From contig NZ_FNVX01000006.1 of assembly GCF_900104585.1 (NCBI RefSeq), positions 930,001 to 994,000 on the forward strand: DNA of 64,000 nt, written 5' to 3'. The translations under genes were made by a program, and so were the position numbers. Shown here piece after piece: positions 33,559-43,493 of the stretch. Each line of letters starts with the position of its first letter. Within the stretch, counting starts at the first letter, position 1. The notes beneath the pieces are model-generated. The model saw nothing but the letters and a program-made list of their open reading frames with translations. It did not search any database and was not told the origin of the DNA. Source of the stretch: Bacteroides ihuae. GTDB taxonomy: Bacteria > Bacteroidota > Bacteroidia > Bacteroidales > Bacteroidaceae.

Positions 33559-34617
33559 ATGTACAAAAACTTGCTGAGTTGGCTAAGCATTATTTTACTT
33601 CTTCCCTCTTGTTCGGATAACTCTCCAAACATATCAGTGGTGTGCGAAGAAAACGATGTAGGTAATTGCATCATCAAATGGGAAACAGCTCCCCTTATAA
33701 AGGGACAGGTTAAGATATATGCTTCTACGGATCCGGAAATGATAACAGAGGACATCCCCGTGGCAATGGCCGATATTGCCAATCAACGGCTCACCGTCAT
33801 CACCAATAATCCGAAAGAACGATACTATTATCTCATGGTATTCAACAACCAATATCGAGTAAAAGTAGCCGCGCGAAATATAAATATTCAGGGAGTTCAG
33901 AATTTCCGAGATTTGGGCGGTTATCAAGCTGCAGCAGGCAGAAATATTCGTTGGGGCATGCTATACCGTTCAGGAGAAATAAACCATTTGCAAGAATGCT
34001 CATTCAAAAAACTGGAACATCTTGGAATAAAAACAATTATCGACCTGCGTTCTAACCAAGAATTGACTAATGTCTCCCCTCTTCAAAAAGGTTTCAATGT
34101 CGTTCACATCCCCATCGCCACAGGCAGTATGGATGGAATACTGAAGGACCTTCAACAAAAGAAGATAAAAGGAGATACCATTTCTCGCATAATAAAGAAG
34201 TTATATAAGGAACTTACAATTCGCTATCAACCGGAATACAAAAAAATCTTCGAAGTCTTACTGAACAAAGAGAATTATCCGATTGTCTTTCATTGTTCTG
34301 AAGGCAAAGGACGCACAGATGTGGTGGCGGCACTCATTCTAACGGCTTTAGGAGTCAACCAAGATGTCATCATGGAAGATTATCACCTAAGCAATAACTA
34401 CTTAAGCATACCCAAAGCTGTATCAAAATATGCCTATAAGCAACCTGTACAGTCGCAGGAAGCTATCACAACGCTATTCTCAACGCAAGACGAATTTCTG
34501 AATGCTGCTAAAGAGGAAATCGAGAAAAATTACGGAGATGTAGACACTTATCTCAAAAAAGGCCTCGGGCTTAATAAAGAAAAGAGAGCACGATTGAGAG
34601 ATGTCTTGCTAGAATAA
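33559..34617 (+). CDS. Tyrosine-phosphatase-family lipoprotein
   Basis: A 352-residue exported protein with the lipobox LLLPSC (Cys18). A short beta domain (about 25-105) precedes the phosphatase domain. The domain opens with GVQNFRDLGGY and contains the signature HCSEGKGRTD, giving nucleophile Cys246 and Arg252 (CX5R). This is the Y-phosphatase-3 type (LptP-like) that removes phosphate from tyrosine or lipids. The lipid anchor places it in the periplasm or on the surface. It has its own -7 box. Confidence 0.9.
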   Translation: MYKNLLSWLSIILLLPSCSDNSPNISVVCEENDVGNCIIKWETAPLIKGQVKIYASTDPEMITEDIPVAMADIANQRLTVITNNPKERYYYLMVFNNQYRVKVAARNINIQGVQNFRDLGGYQAAAGRNIRWGMLYRSGEINHLQECSFKKLEHLGIKTIIDLRSNQELTNVSPLQKGFNVVHIPIATGSMDGILKDLQQKKIKGDTISRIIKKLYKELTIRYQPEYKKIFEVLLNKENYPIVFHCSEGKGRTDVVAALILTALGVNQDVIMEDYHLSNNYLSIPKAVSKYAYKQPVQSQEAITTLFSTQDEFLNAAKEEIEKNYGDVDTYLKKGLGLNKEKRARLRDVLLE

Positions 34618-34713
34618 CATCATTGTACGGTGAACGTAAGTCGCTTTGTATCAATAATTAAGCCTTTCTGTTCTTTATTTTATTCAATAAGCGTAAAAAC
34701 CAAAAATTATCCG

Positions 34714-34721
34714 TAACTTTG
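34714..34721 (+). promoter_or_regulatory. -7 box for the DEAD-box helicase
   Basis: TAACTTTG matches TAnnTTTG, 32 bases before the ATG at 34753. Confidence 0.55.
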
Positions 34722-34752
34722 CGACCGAAATATAAAGATATACAGAAAATTA

Positions 34753-36627
34753 ATGAAGAATTTTGAAGAGTTAGGCGTTTCCCCGGAAATACTTAAAGCA
34801 ATTAAAGAAATGGGATATGAGAATCCCATGCCAGTACAAGAAGAAGTAATACCGTATTTATTGGGAGAGGGCAATGATGTAGTAGCCCTTGCACAAACCG
34901 GAACAGGAAAGACTGCCGCCTTCGGTCTGCCAATCATACAGAAAATAAATGTAAAGAAACGTATTCCACAATCACTCGTTCTATGCCCCACCCGCGAGCT
35001 TTGCTTACAGATAGCCGGCGATTTGAATGACTATTCCAAGTACATTGACGGACTAAAAGTGCTTCCCGTATATGGAGGATCTTCCATCGAAAGCCAAATT
35101 CGCAGCCTGAAAAACGGCGTGCACATCATCGTTGCTACTCCGGGACGTTTACTCGACCTGATGCAACGCAAAACGGTATCATTATCGACTATCACTAACG
35201 TCATTATGGACGAGGCTGATGAGATGCTCAACATGGGCTTTACCGAAAGCATTAACGCTATTTTGGCCGATGTACCCGAAGACCGCAACACTCTGTTGTT
35301 CTCGGCTACCATGTCACCCGAAATAGCGCGCATATCTAAGAATTACCTTCGCAATGCCAAAGAAATCACCATCGGACGCAAAAACGAAAGTACCAACAAC
35401 GTGAAACACGTGGCTTACATGGTGCAGGCAAAAGACAAATTTGCCGCACTGAAACGAATTGCCGACTTTTATCCACAAATATATGGTATCATTTTCTGCC
35501 GCACCCGTAAGGAAACGCAAGAGATTGCAGACAAATTGATGCAAGAGGGCTACAGCGCAGACTCGCTACATGGCGAACTCTCACAAGCTCAACGCGATGC
35601 CGTAATGCAGAAATTCCGCATACGCAACATACAAATACTTGTAGCTACTGACGTAGCCGCACGCGGACTCGACGTGGACGATTTGACGCACGTCATCAAC
35701 TACGGATTACCTGATGATACGGAGAGCTATACTCACCGTAGCGGACGTACCGGGCGTGCCGGAAAAACAGGAACTTCCATCGCTATCGTTAATATGCGCG
35801 AAAAAGGAAAATTACGCGAGATAGAACGCATCATCGGTAAGAAGTTTATCATAGGAACAATGCCTACAGGCAAAGAAATCTGTGAAAAACAACTGATCAA
35901 GGTGATCGACGATATCGAAAAGGTGAAAGTAAACGAAGAAGAGATCGAAGACTTCATGCCTTCTATCTATCGTAAACTGGAGTGGCTTAGTAAAGAGGAC
36001 GTGATTAAGCGCATGGTATCAATGGAGTTCAATCGCTTCTTGGAATACTACCGTGATCGCCAAGAAATAGAAGCACCTAGTGCTGACGGACGTGGCGAAA
36101 GAGAAAGACGCGATCGCAGTGATGATGGTGGAAGAGGTCGTAAAGCTGAAGCTGGATATACTCGTCTGTTCATCAATATGGGCAAGATGGATAATTTCTT
36201 TGCCAGCCAACTAATAGAGCTTATCAACAAAAACGTAAGCAAACGCGTACAGATAGGACGTATCGACCTGATGAAGAATTTTTCATTCTTCGAAGTTGAA
36301 AACGAACAAACGCAAACCGTCATTGAATCTCTGAATAGATCGTCAGTAGGCGGCCGCAAGGTTTCGGTAGAAGTAGCCGGTGAAGAAAGTGGCAGCGCTC
36401 CAAGAGGAGAAGGCAGAGGTGAAGGCCGAAAATATGGCGCACCTAGAAGAAGCGAAGGGGCAAAACCTTTTAGAGCTTCTCGACCCAAAAGCACTACAAG
36501 CCGCGAAGAACGTGGTTACGAAACTGCCAGAGGACCAAAGAAAAAAGAAGATTGGCAAAATCTATTAAATGGCAAGGAACCTGACTTCAGCGAAGAAGGA
36601 TGGGCAAGAAGAAAGCCAAAAAAATAG
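34753..36627 (+). CDS. DEAD-box RNA helicase with DbpA-type RNA-binding domain
   Basis: A 624-residue ATP-dependent RNA helicase. The Q motif region (FEELGVSPEILKAI), Walker A AQTGTGKTAA, DEAD, SAT and HRSGRTGRAG are all present in residues 1-370. A DbpA-type RNA-binding domain lies at about 475-550 (GYTRLFINMGKMDNFFASQL). The tail is rich in Arg, Gly, Glu and Lys, as in helicases acting on ribosome assembly or at low temperature. It ends before a 12-bp hairpin (36674-36726). Confidence 0.95.
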   Translation: MKNFEELGVSPEILKAIKEMGYENPMPVQEEVIPYLLGEGNDVVALAQTGTGKTAAFGLPIIQKINVKKRIPQSLVLCPTRELCLQIAGDLNDYSKYIDGLKVLPVYGGSSIESQIRSLKNGVHIIVATPGRLLDLMQRKTVSLSTITNVIMDEADEMLNMGFTESINAILADVPEDRNTLLFSATMSPEIARISKNYLRNAKEITIGRKNESTNNVKHVAYMVQAKDKFAALKRIADFYPQIYGIIFCRTRKETQEIADKLMQEGYSADSLHGELSQAQRDAVMQKFRIRNIQILVATDVAARGLDVDDLTHVINYGLPDDTESYTHRSGRTGRAGKTGTSIAIVNMREKGKLREIERIIGKKFIIGTMPTGKEICEKQLIKVIDDIEKVKVNEEEIEDFMPSIYRKLEWLSKEDVIKRMVSMEFNRFLEYYRDRQEIEAPSADGRGERERRDRSDDGGRGRKAEAGYTRLFINMGKMDNFFASQLIELINKNVSKRVQIGRIDLMKNFSFFEVENEQTQTVIESLNRSSVGGRKVSVEVAGEESGSAPRGEGRGEGRKYGAPRRSEGAKPFRASRPKSTTSREERGYETARGPKKKEDWQNLLNGKEPDFSEEGWARRKPKK

Positions 36628-36673
36628 TCCTTTAAGCGAGCACAAAAGTGCCGTTTGAAACCCAGAGAACATT

Positions 36674-36726
36674 AAAATCATGCATAATTCTGTATCCGTC
36701 TATGAAACAGAGAAATGCATGATTTT
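36674..36726 (+). terminator. Hairpin after the helicase gene
   Basis: AAAATCATGCAT pairs perfectly with ATGCATGATTTT (12 bp) across a 29-base loop. The ATG at 36715 lies inside the right arm, so it is an unlikely start for the transporter. The ATG at 36742 is preferred. Confidence 0.6.
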
Positions 36727-36741
36727 GCTTTACCCCCCAAC

Positions 36742-37614
36742 ATGAACAAGATAAACGGTTTTTTGTATGGATTGCTTTCATCGGCTAGTTTCGGCCTTAT
36801 CCCATTGTTCACCATCCCTATTATGCATCAGGGGATGCGATTCGAATCCATCTTACTCTATCGCTTTCTCTTTGCTTGCTTGGCATTAGCAAGCATACTA
36901 GTGCTTACCAAGCAATCATTCCACATTCGTATAAAGGATATACCCTCACTCTTATTGTTGGCTTTTCTCTACGATGCTGCGGCCATCTTCCTCTTTTGGG
37001 GATATAAATTCATGCCTAGCGGTATAGCTACTACCATACACTTCATGTACCCCGTATTCACAACTATCATCATGATGATTTTCTTTCATGAAAAGAGGTC
37101 AACGTGGCGACTTATAGCCGTAGGCATTGCTGTTTTGGGGGTGTTTCTCTTATCATGTGGTAATACATCCGGTTCCATTACCCCAACAGGGCTCTTCATC
37201 GTGTTACTCTCTGGCCTTGGATACGCTCTATATTTGATCACAATAAGCCAATTAAAGATCTGCAAAATGAAGGGATTGAAACTAACATTCTGCGTATTTT
37301 TATTCGGAGGCATCCTCCTCTTTATCCTGATAGAGATTTTTGGTGAAGTACAACCCATCAAGGATGTGGAAACAGCCCGCAATTTATTGCTATTGGCAAT
37401 CATTCCTACCGTCATATCCAATTTGGCATTGGTGCGAGCCATTAAAAATATTGGCTCAACACTTACTTCCGTACTCGGAGCTATGGAGCCCGTCACAGCT
37501 GTATGTGTGGGCATCTTCGTTTTTGGAGAAGTATTCACTCAAAGCATTGCCATAGGAATCATGCTGATTATTACTTCCGTAGTAATCCTAATCATTCGTT
37601 CTTCGAAAGCATAA
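36742..37614 (+). CDS. DMT-superfamily transporter (EamA type)
   Basis: A 290-residue inner-membrane protein with about ten hydrophobic helices in two EamA halves (the second starts near residue 145, TGLFIVLLSGLGYALYLI). The start at 36742 (MNKINGFLYGLLSSASFGLIP) is chosen because the longer frame begins inside a hairpin. The family exports or imports small metabolites, and the substrate is unknown. It converges on sucD, with a 12-bp hairpin between them. Confidence 0.9.
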   Translation: MNKINGFLYGLLSSASFGLIPLFTIPIMHQGMRFESILLYRFLFACLALASILVLTKQSFHIRIKDIPSLLLLAFLYDAAAIFLFWGYKFMPSGIATTIHFMYPVFTTIIMMIFFHEKRSTWRLIAVGIAVLGVFLLSCGNTSGSITPTGLFIVLLSGLGYALYLITISQLKICKMKGLKLTFCVFLFGGILLFILIEIFGEVQPIKDVETARNLLLLAIIPTVISNLALVRAIKNIGSTLTSVLGAMEPVTAVCVGIFVFGEVFTQSIAIGIMLIITSVVILIIRSSKA

Positions 37615-37617
37615 GCC

Positions 37618-37653
37618 AACTTATGAGCAAAGGTATAACTATGCTCATAAGTT
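37618..37653. terminator. Hairpin between DMT transporter and sucD
   Basis: AACTTATGAGCA pairs perfectly with TGCTCATAAGTT (12 bp, 12-base loop), just after the transporter stop and before the convergent sucD stop. The T-run is poor. Confidence 0.6.
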
Positions 37654-37714
37654 AACAGTCGATTAGTATTGGGTTGCCCCTAACAATGGAAGAAAAATAT
37701 TAATCTGACAATAT

Positions 37715-38596
37715 CTACTTTGCCTTGCTAGAGTTGGACGATTGCAATAGTTCAGGAATCTGTGAAGGTTCATCCGCCACCAGCACTCCGGCAGCCTTTA
37801 AATACTCTATTTTCTCGGCAGCCGTACCCGATCCACTCGATATAATAGCCCCCGCATGTCCCATCTGCTTTCCGACAGGGGCCGACTGTCCGGCTATGAA
37901 CGCCACCACAGGTTTGGTGATGTGCTTGCGAATATGTTCCGCAGCCAGTTCTTCTGCATTGCCACCTATCTCCCCTATCATCACAATAGCATCCGTCTCA
38001 GGATCGTTTTCAAACATATCTAGCAGGTCAATGAAATAAAGACCCACAACAGGATCGCCACCCATTCCAATGGCCGTAGACTGCCCCAAACTGGCAACAG
38101 AAAGATGATAAACAATTTCATAAGTTAGTGTGCCGCTACGACTCATTACTCCAATTCTGCCAGGTTTAAAGATCTGAGCCGGAAGAATACCGGCAAGACT
38201 CTTTCCGGGAGTTACCAAACCCGGACAATTAGGACCGATGAGTAGTGCGCCCTTCTGTTGCACATATCGGTAAGCTTTGACAACATCTAGCGTAGGGATA
38301 CCCTCGGCTATGCAGATAATGAGTTTGATACCTGCATCGGCAGCTTCCATGATGGAGTCGGCTGCAAAACGAGCAGGAACAAATATAATAGATGTGTTAG
38401 CATTGGTTTGCTCCACAGCCTGCTGCATGGTGTTAAACACTGGAACATCATGCACCTGTGTGCCTCCTTTTCCGGGTGATACTCCACCCACTATTTGTGT
38501 ACCGTAATCTAACATTTTGCGAGTATGAAAACCTCCATCACGTCCGGTGATACCTTGCACTATTAATCGTGTAGATTCATTTATAAGTATGCTCAT
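37715..38596 (-). CDS. sucD: Succinyl-CoA ligase, alpha subunit
   Basis: A 293-residue subunit with the CoA-binding Rossmann domain at the N-terminus ([22 protein letters not shown]) and the ligase domain holding the phosphohistidine in [12 protein letters not shown]. With SucC it interconverts succinyl-CoA and succinate with ATP/GTP formation in the cytoplasm, part of the reductive succinate/propionate pathway in Bacteroides. The gene lies 11 bases after sucC. Confidence 0.97.
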   Translation of the reverse strand: MSILINESTRLIVQGITGRDGGFHTRKMLDYGTQIVGGVSPGKGGTQVHDVPVFNTMQQAVEQTNANTSIIFVPARFAADSIMEAADAGIKLIICIAEGIPTLDVVKAYRYVQQKGALLIGPNCPGLVTPGKSLAGILPAQIFKPGRIGVMSRSGTLTYEIVYHLSVASLGQSTAIGMGGDPVVGLYFIDLLDMFENDPETDAIVMIGEIGGNAEELAAEHIRKHITKPVVAFIAGQSAPVGKQMGHAGAIISSGSGTAAEKIEYLKAAGVLVADEPSQIPELLQSSNSSKAK

Positions 38597-38607
38597 GTCT
38601 TCTGTTT

Positions 38608-39747
38608 TTATGATTTAGATGCTATTTCTACTGCCATGTGGGTGGCCTCACTCATTGTTTGTGCCACCAGAAAACGGGTATTCTGTAACAATGCACGCCC
38701 TTCCTTCTCATTGGTACCCGTAAGCCGAACAATAACAGGTGTTTGTGTCTCAATTTGCCTAAAAGCTTCTAATAAGCCATTTGCCACATCATCACAACGA
38801 GTGATGCCACCAAAGATGTTTATCAGTACCACCTTCACTCGTTTGTCGCTAAGCAAAAGCTTCATGGCCTCTATCACCTTAACGGGATTGGAACTGCCAC
38901 CAATGTCCAAGAAATTAGCCGGACTGCCACCATAAAGCTTAATCATATCCATCGTAGCCATGGCTAAACCTGCACCGTTGACCATACAGCCTATTTCGCC
39001 ATCCAGAGATACGTAGCTGAATCCTTTCTCCTTGGCAGACACTTCGGTCTTTTCTTCAGCCGTAAGCTCGGCAAGAGGCCTTATGTCGTCGTGACGAAAA
39101 AGAGCATTATCATCAAACGTCATCTTAGCATCAATAGCAATCAGTTGCCCCTCAGCCGTCTGCACCAACGGATTTATTTCAGCCAGTGAAGCATCTTTTT
39201 CAAGAAACAAACGATAAAGTTTCTGAATGATAGTAGCCATTTGGTTGACTTGCTCTATACTTGTAAACATGGTAAAGGCAAATTGTCGTGCCAAGAAATC
39301 GGGTATTCCGATCATTGGGTCAATGTTGAAACGGAAGATTTTATCAGGAGTTTCGACAGCAACAGTTTCAATATCGACACCTCCTTCAGGACTCATGATG
39401 AGCAAGGCCGACTTCTTATTACGATCAATCGCAAAACTTACATAATACTCCGACACTATATTGACCGCTTCGGTAACCAGTACCTTCTCTACCTGGTATT
39501 CCTTAATGGTCATACCTATTATTTGAGCCGCTTTACTAGACACCTCTTCTTCATTTGAAGCCAATTTTATACCTCCGGCCTTTCCTCTTCCACCAGTAAG
39601 TACCTGAGCTTTCACTACCACCTGTTGCTCTCCCAAATCTTTATAAGCGGACACAGCTTCAGCCACGCTAAAGCATAAACGATGTTTTTTTACCGGAATG
39701 CCATAGGTCGAAAAAAGATCTTTGGCTTGATACTCGTGAATTTTCAT
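38608..39747 (-). CDS. sucC: Succinyl-CoA ligase, beta subunit
   Basis: A 379-residue ATP-grasp subunit. The start at 39747 ([21 protein letters not shown]) is the usual SucC N-terminus; an ATG two codons upstream also exists. The ATP-grasp region ([21 protein letters not shown]) and the C-terminal [12 protein letters not shown] that contacts CoA/phosphate are present. It is the first gene of sucCD. Confidence 0.97.
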   Translation of the reverse strand: MKIHEYQAKDLFSTYGIPVKKHRLCFSVAEAVSAYKDLGEQQVVVKAQVLTGGRGKAGGIKLASNEEEVSSKAAQIIGMTIKEYQVEKVLVTEAVNIVSEYYVSFAIDRNKKSALLIMSPEGGVDIETVAVETPDKIFRFNIDPMIGIPDFLARQFAFTMFTSIEQVNQMATIIQKLYRLFLEKDASLAEINPLVQTAEGQLIAIDAKMTFDDNALFRHDDIRPLAELTAEEKTEVSAKEKGFSYVSLDGEIGCMVNGAGLAMATMDMIKLYGGSPANFLDIGGSSNPVKVIEAMKLLLSDKRVKVVLINIFGGITRCDDVANGLLEAFRQIETQTPVIVRLTGTNEKEGRALLQNTRFLVAQTMSEATHMAVEIASKS

Positions 39748-39881
39748 AAGCAATTATCTTCTTTAAAATGATTAAATAACAACACACACAGCCAGCATAA
39801 CAATGCGTGGCATTGCAAAGCAATAGTATAACAACCCCTAACGAAGACGGATTGTTGCAACAAAAGATATGTTATTAATCA

Positions 39882-42095
39882 CTATTTGGAAGGAAGCACA
39901 AACTCTTTCATTAAGTTGGTGGCTTTAGCATACTTGTCGATCATAAAAAGGATATACCGTACGTCTACGCCTACACAGCGCTGTAACTGAGGCTCAAAAA
40001 TAATATCACTACTCATCGCTTCCCAGTTTCCATCAAAAGCAAGTCCCAGCAACTCTCCTTTATCATTGAACATGGCACTGCCCGAATTTCCACCTGTAAT
40101 GTCGTTATTAGATATAAAGCAGACTTTCATATCGCCCTTTTCATCGGCGTAACGTCCAAAATCTTTAGAGGCTAATAATGACAACACGTCTGTGCCTACA
40201 GCAAAATCACTATCCCCCTGATGAGCATTTGCTTTTTCAAGAACACCCTTGGAGGTAGTATAATAGTCATAATCCACTGCATCGGCAGGAGAATATCCGC
40301 AAACAGTACCAAAGCTGAGACGCATAGTTGAATTTGCATCCGGATAGTAGTCCCGATCAGCATACATCCGCCGTATGGCCGCATTGAACAAACGTTCGTC
40401 ACGAGTAATCTTCTCAGAAGGCACCGTGATGGATTGGTTCATCTCGAAGTATTTCACGATAAGATCAATACCTAGCGAAATTGCAGGATCATCCATTATG
40501 TTGAAGGTAGTATCCCTTTCGAAAAAACGTTTTAACCCTCTCGGAGAGGTTATCTCAGAGTGAGCGTAGAGAGAATCGACATACGCACGTTCATTTCCAG
40601 CGTAATCTTTAGATATGGTATGATACATCTCAGGCAAATAGGTTGTGTCCACCTTTGCACGATACTCTTTCAACATAGCCACAAACACGTCTTTGTCAAT
40701 ATCAAGATCCAAGTTAGCATAGCGCTCCATCACTCCTTTAATCTTAGCCACAACGTATTTCTCTTCGGCTTCAAAATCAAAATTCAGTATCTCCAAAGCC
40801 AACTGTAACAACTCCGGGCCATTCATAAAAGACTCACCAAAATAAGCCATCGCACGATTCGTTTCCTTACGGTCCTTATAGTTTAGCTCCAGAGAAGAAA
40901 ACAGGTGCAACAATGAATCGCGTTCCTGAGGAGTTTTTTGAATCCATTGCATCAATGAATTTTCCATCTTCCGCTTCTTTTCAAGTACTTTAAGTTTAAC
41001 TATTGCTTGATTGGTACCGATACTATTCTTCCAATAATTAGAGCTTTCATCGTACTTTGCCGCATACTTTATACGTATTCCTTCATTCTTATCCATCGCA
41101 CGTTTCCAAATGGCCTGCTTCACTCCACGCACATCTATCATGGCTTGGTTCATTCCATGCATCATCTCTTCTACCCCAAACGAAGAGAGATAACGCTCTG
41201 TAGATCCAGGATAGCCTAGAGTCATGCAAAATGAACCCTCCTTATAACCATTGAGCGAAATGGGTGCTACATAGTCAGGATGATAAGGCACATTATCAGG
41301 AGAATAATCTGCCGGATGATTATTCTTATCGGCATAGATACGAAATACAGAGAAGTCGCCCGTATGTCGTGGCCACACCCAATTATCCGTATCCCAACCA
41401 AACTTTCCAACCGATGAGGGAGGGGAAAAAACAAGCCGAACATCGTTGAAATCGCGGTAAACAGACAACCAAAACTCATTGCCACCATAATAAGGGTCGA
41501 CAACCCCAACAAGCGACGAATCCTTAGCGTGAACTTCTCCCTGTATGGCTAACATCACCGAATCGGTGGCCACTCGTCGATCAGACTCGCTCATAGCAGG
41601 AGTTACTGCTCCAAGCACACGTTTGGTTACATCTTCAGTGCTCAACAAGAAGCGAACATACAATTCCGGATTAGACAATTCTTCTCCTTTACTCCGAGCC
41701 ACAAAACCATCTTTCAGATAATCGTGTTCCACAGAACTATGCTGCTGAATGGCTCCGAAACCACAATGATGATTTGTAAAAACCAATCCATCCTCGGAGA
41801 CCACAACACCCGAACAAAAGCCACCAAAACTAACCACCGCATCCTTCAACGATGGTTTGCCCGGATTATACAACTTCTCTGCAGGCACCTTAAGCCCCAG
41901 TTGCTTCATTGCTTTACGAGTATCCTTATTCAGATTCCCTAGCATCCACATTCCTTCATGGCCATAGAGCGTTGTTCCGAACAAAAAAGAAAAGAATAAA
42001 GTAATCAAAAGTACTTTATTAAGATGAAAAATGGTTAGAGCATACTTACTTCTCTTTGCATCTTTATATTCGGCTTCTGTATTCATAGCATTCAT
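39882..42095 (-). CDS. S46-family dipeptidyl-peptidase (DPP7-like)
   Basis: A 737-residue periplasmic exopeptidase. A membrane-type signal (NKVLLITLFFSFLFGTTLYG) follows a charged N-terminus. The catalytic His110 lies in FTNHHCGFG and the catalytic Ser in TGGNSGSAMF. The loop FDGNWE has Gly at the position that, in this family, separates DPP7 (Gly, hydrophobic P1) from DPP11 (Arg, acidic P1), so DPP7-type specificity is likely. It is the last gene of a probable four-gene operon with ruvB, a flippase and a DUF389 protein. The start could also be Met4. Confidence 0.93.
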   Translation of the reverse strand: MNAMNTEAEYKDAKRSKYALTIFHLNKVLLITLFFSFLFGTTLYGHEGMWMLGNLNKDTRKAMKQLGLKVPAEKLYNPGKPSLKDAVVSFGGFCSGVVVSEDGLVFTNHHCGFGAIQQHSSVEHDYLKDGFVARSKGEELSNPELYVRFLLSTEDVTKRVLGAVTPAMSESDRRVATDSVMLAIQGEVHAKDSSLVGVVDPYYGGNEFWLSVYRDFNDVRLVFSPPSSVGKFGWDTDNWVWPRHTGDFSVFRIYADKNNHPADYSPDNVPYHPDYVAPISLNGYKEGSFCMTLGYPGSTERYLSSFGVEEMMHGMNQAMIDVRGVKQAIWKRAMDKNEGIRIKYAAKYDESSNYWKNSIGTNQAIVKLKVLEKKRKMENSLMQWIQKTPQERDSLLHLFSSLELNYKDRKETNRAMAYFGESFMNGPELLQLALEILNFDFEAEEKYVVAKIKGVMERYANLDLDIDKDVFVAMLKEYRAKVDTTYLPEMYHTISKDYAGNERAYVDSLYAHSEITSPRGLKRFFERDTTFNIMDDPAISLGIDLIVKYFEMNQSITVPSEKITRDERLFNAAIRRMYADRDYYPDANSTMRLSFGTVCGYSPADAVDYDYYTTSKGVLEKANAHQGDSDFAVGTDVLSLLASKDFGRYADEKGDMKVCFISNNDITGGNSGSAMFNDKGELLGLAFDGNWEAMSSDIIFEPQLQRCVGVDVRYILFMIDKYAKATNLMKEFVLPSK

Positions 42096-42122
42096 CGATA
42101 GTATAATTCTAAGTCTATTCTC

Positions 42123-43493
42123 TTATTCCGTTATTAATCGTAGTTTTTTGGCTTCCACACGTACTTTAAGCCACTCTATTATTTTCGTTTTCTCCGCTTC
42201 TTTGGGTCTGGAAGAGAATCTCATCACCGCCAGCGTAATCGTGTCAGTTCGCATAGAATCCACGCGCGTCTCTATGGCATGAGACAGAGAGAGAGATTTC
42301 ACTGACGGGTAAAGCACTTTCAGCTCAGGAATAATTTTTCGCCCTAATTCATCAAACGATTTATATATTGCTAAGTTTTTCTCTAACGAAACTATTTTTT
42401 GCTGTTGCTTCACTAGCTGCTCTTCGCTATTCTTATAAAAATCCTCCATCACCATGGCCCGTATGGACGAAATATCCACCATACTATTATTCATCCCTTG
42501 CACCACTGTTAGTTTGGTTTTGTTTAGATTGTAATCTTTCAATTTATTACGAGCAATATAGATAGAAGCTTCGGGCACATCCGCTCCAATCAAAACCACT
42601 TTAATTTCGGTACTGTCTCCTTTGTTCTGTATCTTCTGATCTAATACTTGAGTATTCTCAAAACTCAGTTGCTCAGTAATGAAACGATTGGCAGCTTGTT
42701 CAAAGATACTTTCTTTAACAATATTGAACGTTAAATAAATCGCCGGACACATCGTTATCAGAGCAATGAATATTATGGAATGACGCACAGTACGCTCTCG
42801 AGCCTTATCAATGAACTCCTTATGATGAAAATGCATCACACGCACTCCAAGAAACGTAGCCAAGCTGATAAAAACTGAATTGATAAAGTATAAATAAAAC
42901 GCGCCAAGAAAATAAACCAGATTTCCGGTAGCCAATCCGAAGCCTGCCGTACACAACGGAGGCATAAGCGCCGTAGCAATAGCTACACCGGGAATCACAT
43001 TGCCTTTTTCTCTGGTGGAGAGAGCAACAACACCAGCCAATCCACCAAATAGTGCGATTAATACGTCATAAATTGTAGGTGAAGTTCGAGCCAGTAGTTC
43101 AGATTGTGCCTGACTTACCGGAGAGATTAGAAAGAAAAGCGTAGCAGTAGCAACACTAAAGGCTGTTGTAATAAGAAAGCTCTTCAATGAGCGCTTCATC
43201 AGTTCAAAGTCGTTAAGCCCCACAGATAAGCCGATTCCCATAATAGGACCCATCAAAGGAGAAATAAGCATCGCACCTATAATCACCGCCGTAGAATTCA
43301 CATTCAACCCAAGCGAAGCCATAAAAATAGCAAAGATAAGAATCCAAAGATTAGCCCCCTTGAATTCCACTCCTCTACGAATAGATTCAATCGTTTCCAA
43401 TTCATTAGCTTTGTCTTTTCTCAAATCAAGATATTCTTTTAAAAATGTCTTAATAGCAAATGTCTTTCGATCAGGTGTATCCATACTTTTCAT
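42123..43493 (-). CDS. DUF389 membrane protein (TIGR00341-like)
   Basis: A 456-residue integral membrane protein. Six or more helices lie in residues of about 50-255, including the DUF389 signature SLGLNVNSTAVIIGAMLISPLMGPI. A cytoplasmic C-terminal region with a coiled coil (EEQLVKQQQKIVSLEKNLAIYK) follows. The function of the family is unknown. Its start overlaps the stop of the flippase gene by 4 bases (ATGA), so the two are coupled. Confidence 0.9.
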   Translation of the reverse strand: MKSMDTPDRKTFAIKTFLKEYLDLRKDKANELETIESIRRGVEFKGANLWILIFAIFMASLGLNVNSTAVIIGAMLISPLMGPIMGIGLSVGLNDFELMKRSLKSFLITTAFSVATATLFFLISPVSQAQSELLARTSPTIYDVLIALFGGLAGVVALSTREKGNVIPGVAIATALMPPLCTAGFGLATGNLVYFLGAFYLYFINSVFISLATFLGVRVMHFHHKEFIDKARERTVRHSIIFIALITMCPAIYLTFNIVKESIFEQAANRFITEQLSFENTQVLDQKIQNKGDSTEIKVVLIGADVPEASIYIARNKLKDYNLNKTKLTVVQGMNNSMVDISSIRAMVMEDFYKNSEEQLVKQQQKIVSLEKNLAIYKSFDELGRKIIPELKVLYPSVKSLSLSHAIETRVDSMRTDTITLAVMRFSSRPKEAEKTKIIEWLKVRVEAKKLRLITE

